NCBI GenBank assembly: GCA_016717335.1
Contig: JADKFS010000018.1
Span: forward strand, 124,001 to 188,000
DNA: 64,000 bases
Direction: 5' to 3'
DNA from: Candidatus Ribeiella danica
GTDB taxonomy: Bacteria > Chloroflexota > Chloroflexia > Chloroflexales > Roseiflexaceae
Shown here: piece by piece, positions 61,414 through 64,000 of the stretch
Layout of the letters: the number at the start of each line of letters is the position of its first letter
Numbering within the stretch: the first letter of the stretch is position 1
Notes under the pieces: generated by a model
What the model was told of the DNA's origin: nothing
What the model saw: the letters and a program-made list of their open reading frames with translations, nothing else
Databases searched by the model: none
Position numbers and translations under genes: made by a program

Positions 61414-62763
61414 TTACTGCCGACTGGCTTCTGCCGGCTGCCCACTGGTCCCGCCGCGCGACAGGAAGGCACGCAGCTGCGGGCCGACCGCATCGTACGA
61501 GAAGCACGCCTCGGCGCGTCGGCGCGCGCGCAGGCCCAGCTCGCGCGCCAGGGCCTCGTCGTCCAGCAGCCGGCCGAGCGCGGCCGCAAGCGCCGGCGCG
61601 TCGCCGCGCGGCACCAGGATGCCGCCGTCGGCCTCGCCGCCCGCCAGGATGTCGGGTAGGCCCTGCGCGTCGGCGGCGACGACCGGCAGCCCGCAGGCCA
61701 TCGCCTCGATCGGCGCGACCGGAAAGCCCTCGTGGCGCGACGCGAACGCGTATACGTCGGCGGCCGACAGGTAGCCCCGCAGCGTGTCGCGGTCGTGCAC
61801 GAATCGGTCCAGCCAGGTCACGCCGCGCAGGTGCAGCGTCTCGATCAGCCGGCGCAGCCGCTCCGCGTCATGGCCGGCCCCGACCAGCAGCAGCCGCAGG
61901 TCGCAACCGGCGCGCGCGCGGCAGACGCGATCCCAGGCGTCGGCCAGGACGTCCAGGCCCTTGCGCTCGATCGCGACGCGCCCGTGCCAGGCCACCACGC
62001 GCGCCGCGGGCGGAATCCCAAGCGCCGCGCGCGCTTCGCCACGGTCGGCCGCGCGCCAGAGCGTCAGGTCGAGCGGGTTGAAGACAACCGCCATGTTGGC
62101 CGGCAGCAGACGGTAGCGCCGCCGCACCCGCAGCCGCTCGTCGCTCGATGCGACGATCAGGCCCGCGCTCGCGCGAATCGTCAGCGGGCGGAGCAGGCGC
62201 TCGATCCGGCTCCACTGCTCGTCGCCGCCCTGGAAGCTGGCGAACACCGGCAGGCGCATCAGCCGGCCGAGCAGCACGCAGACGTCGAAGCGCGCGTACT
62301 CGTACTCCTGGCAGAGCAGCGCGTCGCAGCCCATGCGCCGCAGCTCCCGCGCGAGCGGGCCGACCGGCGTGGCGAGGTATGGCAGCAGCTCCCGCAGCAC
62401 CGCCAGCAGTGGAACCAGCAGCCGGCGCAGGCCGCGCGCCTCGCCGAACACGCGCTCGACCGTGCGGCCGTACGGGTTGCGCACCCAGCGCCGGATCAGC
62501 CGGTAGAGCCGCGGCGCGGGCAAGATGCAGATCGTCGCCCCGCTGGGCGCGTGCACGGCATACCTGGGCGCGGTAGCTTGGCCGGAGACGACCACGAGCA
62601 CCGTCCGCACGCCGGCCTGCTTCAGCGCGCTCACGTAGCCGAACATCCAGCTGCCGGTAAAGTCGTCGCAGAAGGAATCGAGCGAGACCCCGATCGTGTC
62701 GAGGAAGTCCTCCAGCACGTTGCCCCAGGGCAGCAGCGCGACCGTGAAGCCCGGCCGGGCCAT
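61414..62763 (-). CDS. GT4-type glycosyltransferase
   Basis: This protein of about 449 aa has a GT-B fold. The N-domain begins FTVALLPWGNVLEDFLDTIG; the C-domain has VVAWHGRVAIERKGLDVLADAW, LLLVGAGHD, and the donor site FASRHEGFPVAPIEAMACGLPVVAADAQGLPDIL. Substrate unknown. ATG 62763 lies 4 nt after the preceding ABC gene stop; an upstream ATG at 62781, with GGAGG just before it, is an alternative start and would overlap that gene. The 148-nt gap after it is non-coding. Confidence 0.87.
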   Translation of the reverse strand: MARPGFTVALLPWGNVLEDFLDTIGVSLDSFCDDFTGSWMFGYVSALKQAGVRTVLVVVSGQATAPRYAVHAPSGATICILPAPRLYRLIRRWVRNPYGRTVERVFGEARGLRRLLVPLLAVLRELLPYLATPVGPLARELRRMGCDALLCQEYEYARFDVCVLLGRLMRLPVFASFQGGDEQWSRIERLLRPLTIRASAGLIVASSDERLRVRRRYRLLPANMAVVFNPLDLTLWRAADRGEARAALGIPPAARVVAWHGRVAIERKGLDVLADAWDRVCRARAGCDLRLLLVGAGHDAERLRRLIETLHLRGVTWLDRFVHDRDTLRGYLSAADVYAFASRHEGFPVAPIEAMACGLPVVAADAQGLPDILAGGEADGGILVPRGDAPALAAALGRLLDDEALARELGLRARRRAEACFSYDAVGPQLRAFLSRGGTSGQPAEASRQ

Positions 62764-62767
62764 GTCG

Positions 62768-64000
62768 TCAGTCGATCCCATACGCCTCCAGCACCTCGAA
62801 CTCGCACGGCACGAACGCGCCCGGGTGCAGGCCCGAGGCATCCGGCCGCAGGTCGACCACCTCGAACTCGAGCGCCGACTCGACCTCGTCGTAGGGGCTG
62901 TTCGCCGCGCCGCTGATCGGGTTGGCCAGCCACAGGCCCAGCCGGTAGACGCCGCGGTTCAGGTACAGCTGGTCGATCCGCAGCCGGACCAGATTGCGGC
63001 CGGCGCGCAGCCGAACGACGCGATTCTGCAGGATCGTGTCAGCGTTGATCAGCTTGACGCCCGAGTCGCTCGACACGATCGCCGAGAGGCTGCCGATCGC
63101 CCGCGGCGCGTCGGATTCAATCTCCAGCAGCAGCTCTAGCGGCCCAAGCGAGCATGGCAGGGGCCCGCTGGCCGGGTTCAGGCCGCTGTACTGCGCCGCG
63201 ACGAAGCGCGCCTCGCCGGTGCCGCGGCGGGCCGCCGTCGTAAGATCGACCCGCTCGCCTGGCCGCGCCTGCCCCGCGCCGCCGGCCAGGTAGCGCGCCA
63301 CCACGCTGGCGCTGCCGCCGTAGGCGACGAGCTGCCCGCGCTCGAACAGCATGCAGCGCGGGCAGAGCCGCTGAATGACCTCCAGGTTGTGGCTGACGAA
63401 CAGCACCGTGCGGCCCTCGTGCGCCACGTCGCTCATCTTGCCCAGGCACTTCTTCTGGAACTCGACGTCGCCGACCGCCAGCACCTCGTCCACGATCAGG
63501 ATCTCCGGCTCCAGGTGAGCCGCGACCGCGAAGGCCAGCCGCACATACATGCCGCTGGAGTAGCGCTTGACCGGCGTGTCGATGAACTGCTCGATCTCGG
63601 CAAAGGCCACGATCTCGTCGAACTTGCGCCTGATCTCGGCGCGCGGCATGCCCAGAATCGCGCCGTTCAGGTAGATATTCTCGCGCCCGGTCAGCTCGGG
63701 CTGGAACCCGGTGCCGACCTCCAGCAGCGAGCCGACCCGGCCGTAGATGTCGGCGCCACCGCCGGTCGGCCGGGTGATCCGCGAGAGGATCTTCAGCAGC
63801 GTGCTCTTGCCCGCGCCGTTGCGGCCGATAATGCCGACCGCCTCGCCGTGGCCGACCTCGAACGAGACGTCCCGCAAGGCCCAGATCAGCGAGTCGTCGG
63901 CGCGCGGCCGCGGCCGGCCGAGCGTGGCGACCCGGCGCGTGGCGGACGCCAGCGACTCCGCGATCACCTCGCGCAGCATCGTCAGCTGCTGGCGCTGGCC
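62768..64000 (-). CDS. Wzt-like ABC transporter ATP-binding subunit (5' end outside window)
   Basis: The frame is open to the right edge, so the N-terminus is missing (411 codons here). Walker A is IIGRNGAGKSTLLKIL, signature RYSSGMYVRLAFA, Walker B ILIVDEVLAVGD, H-loop VSHNLEV. A C-terminal domain of about 160 residues (from RFVAAQYSGLNPA) resembles the substrate-recognition domain of Wzt, which binds a capped O-polysaccharide chain. It should energise export of the polysaccharide made by the downstream genes; the membrane partner must lie to the right. Confidence 0.92.
   Translation of the reverse strand, partial: GQRQQLTMLREVIAESLASATRRVATLGRPRPRADDSLIWALRDVSFEVGHGEAVGIIGRNGAGKSTLLKILSRITRPTGGGADIYGRVGSLLEVGTGFQPELTGRENIYLNGAILGMPRAEIRRKFDEIVAFAEIEQFIDTPVKRYSSGMYVRLAFAVAAHLEPEILIVDEVLAVGDVEFQKKCLGKMSDVAHEGRTVLFVSHNLEVIQRLCPRCMLFERGQLVAYGGSASVVARYLAGGAGQARPGERVDLTTAARRGTGEARFVAAQYSGLNPASGPLPCSLGPLELLLEIESDAPRAIGSLSAIVSSDSGVKLINADTILQNRVVRLRAGRNLVRLRIDQLYLNRGVYRLGLWLANPISGAANSPYDEVESALEFEVVDLRPDASGLHPGAFVPCEFEVLEAYGID

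Overview
The window is very GC-rich (rough impression about 70 %). Most genes have clear bacterial start signals. The gene content fits a Chloroflexota bacterium, probably near Chloroflexales/Roseiflexineae. This is an inference from an auracyanin-like blue copper lipoprotein, a Rieske/cytochrome b/dihaem cytochrome c operon, a tungsten-type aldehyde ferredoxin oxidoreductase operon, a GatD homologue, CSLREA-type secreted proteins and a B12-dependent ribonucleotide reductase with two inteins. No rRNA, tRNA or CRISPR array was seen.

Layout. 0-5 kb: a partial helical protein (possible effector-associated domain), then MoxR ATPase, DUF58 protein and a GT4 glycosyltransferase. 5-7 kb (minus): acyl-CoA dehydrogenase and histidine phosphatase. 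7.4-12.7 kb: auracyanin-like protein, then AOR, MoaD-like protein, a small MoaD-associated protein and an AbrB-radical SAM-SPASM maturase. 12.9-15.9 kb: APH-like kinase and DUF6285 protein facing a dnaJ-hspR operon that has a HAIR-like operator in its promoter. 16-27 kb: pullulanase, PsuG, DUF3105 protein, a CrtI-like oxidoreductase, an MntA/HepT pair with GNAT, an NAD-binding protein and GatD. 27-36 kb: epimerase, SbcD, the respiratory operon and a zinc protein. 36-41 kb: nrdJ with two LAGLIDADG inteins, then a 51-aa zinc ribbon resembling the NrdJ tail. 41-54 kb: lipase, purple-acid-type phosphatase, two tandem GH26-like proteins, a beta-helix CSLREA protein, a glucose/sorbosone dehydrogenase and membrane proteins. 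54-64 kb: a minus-strand surface polysaccharide cluster (GT2, GT39-like, deacetylase, GT2-methyltransferase fusion, GT4, Wzt-like ABC ATPase running off the right edge).

The most unusual non-coding content is two superimposed repeat systems. One is a dispersed family of about 15 GC-rich elements. Most have C-rich/G-rich arms around a near-perfect hairpin with a 3-nt loop, often exactly 19-3-19 or 22-3-22, whose stem sequence changes from copy to copy while pairing is kept. The other is short tandem arrays of 7-10 bp words, often inverted around a centre. These sit at gene ends, where they supply stop codons and C-termini, and one lies in frame inside gatD. The nrdJ upstream region is also notable: an extended -10 promoter, an NrdR-box-like half site, a perfect DnaA box and a perfect spaced palindrome.
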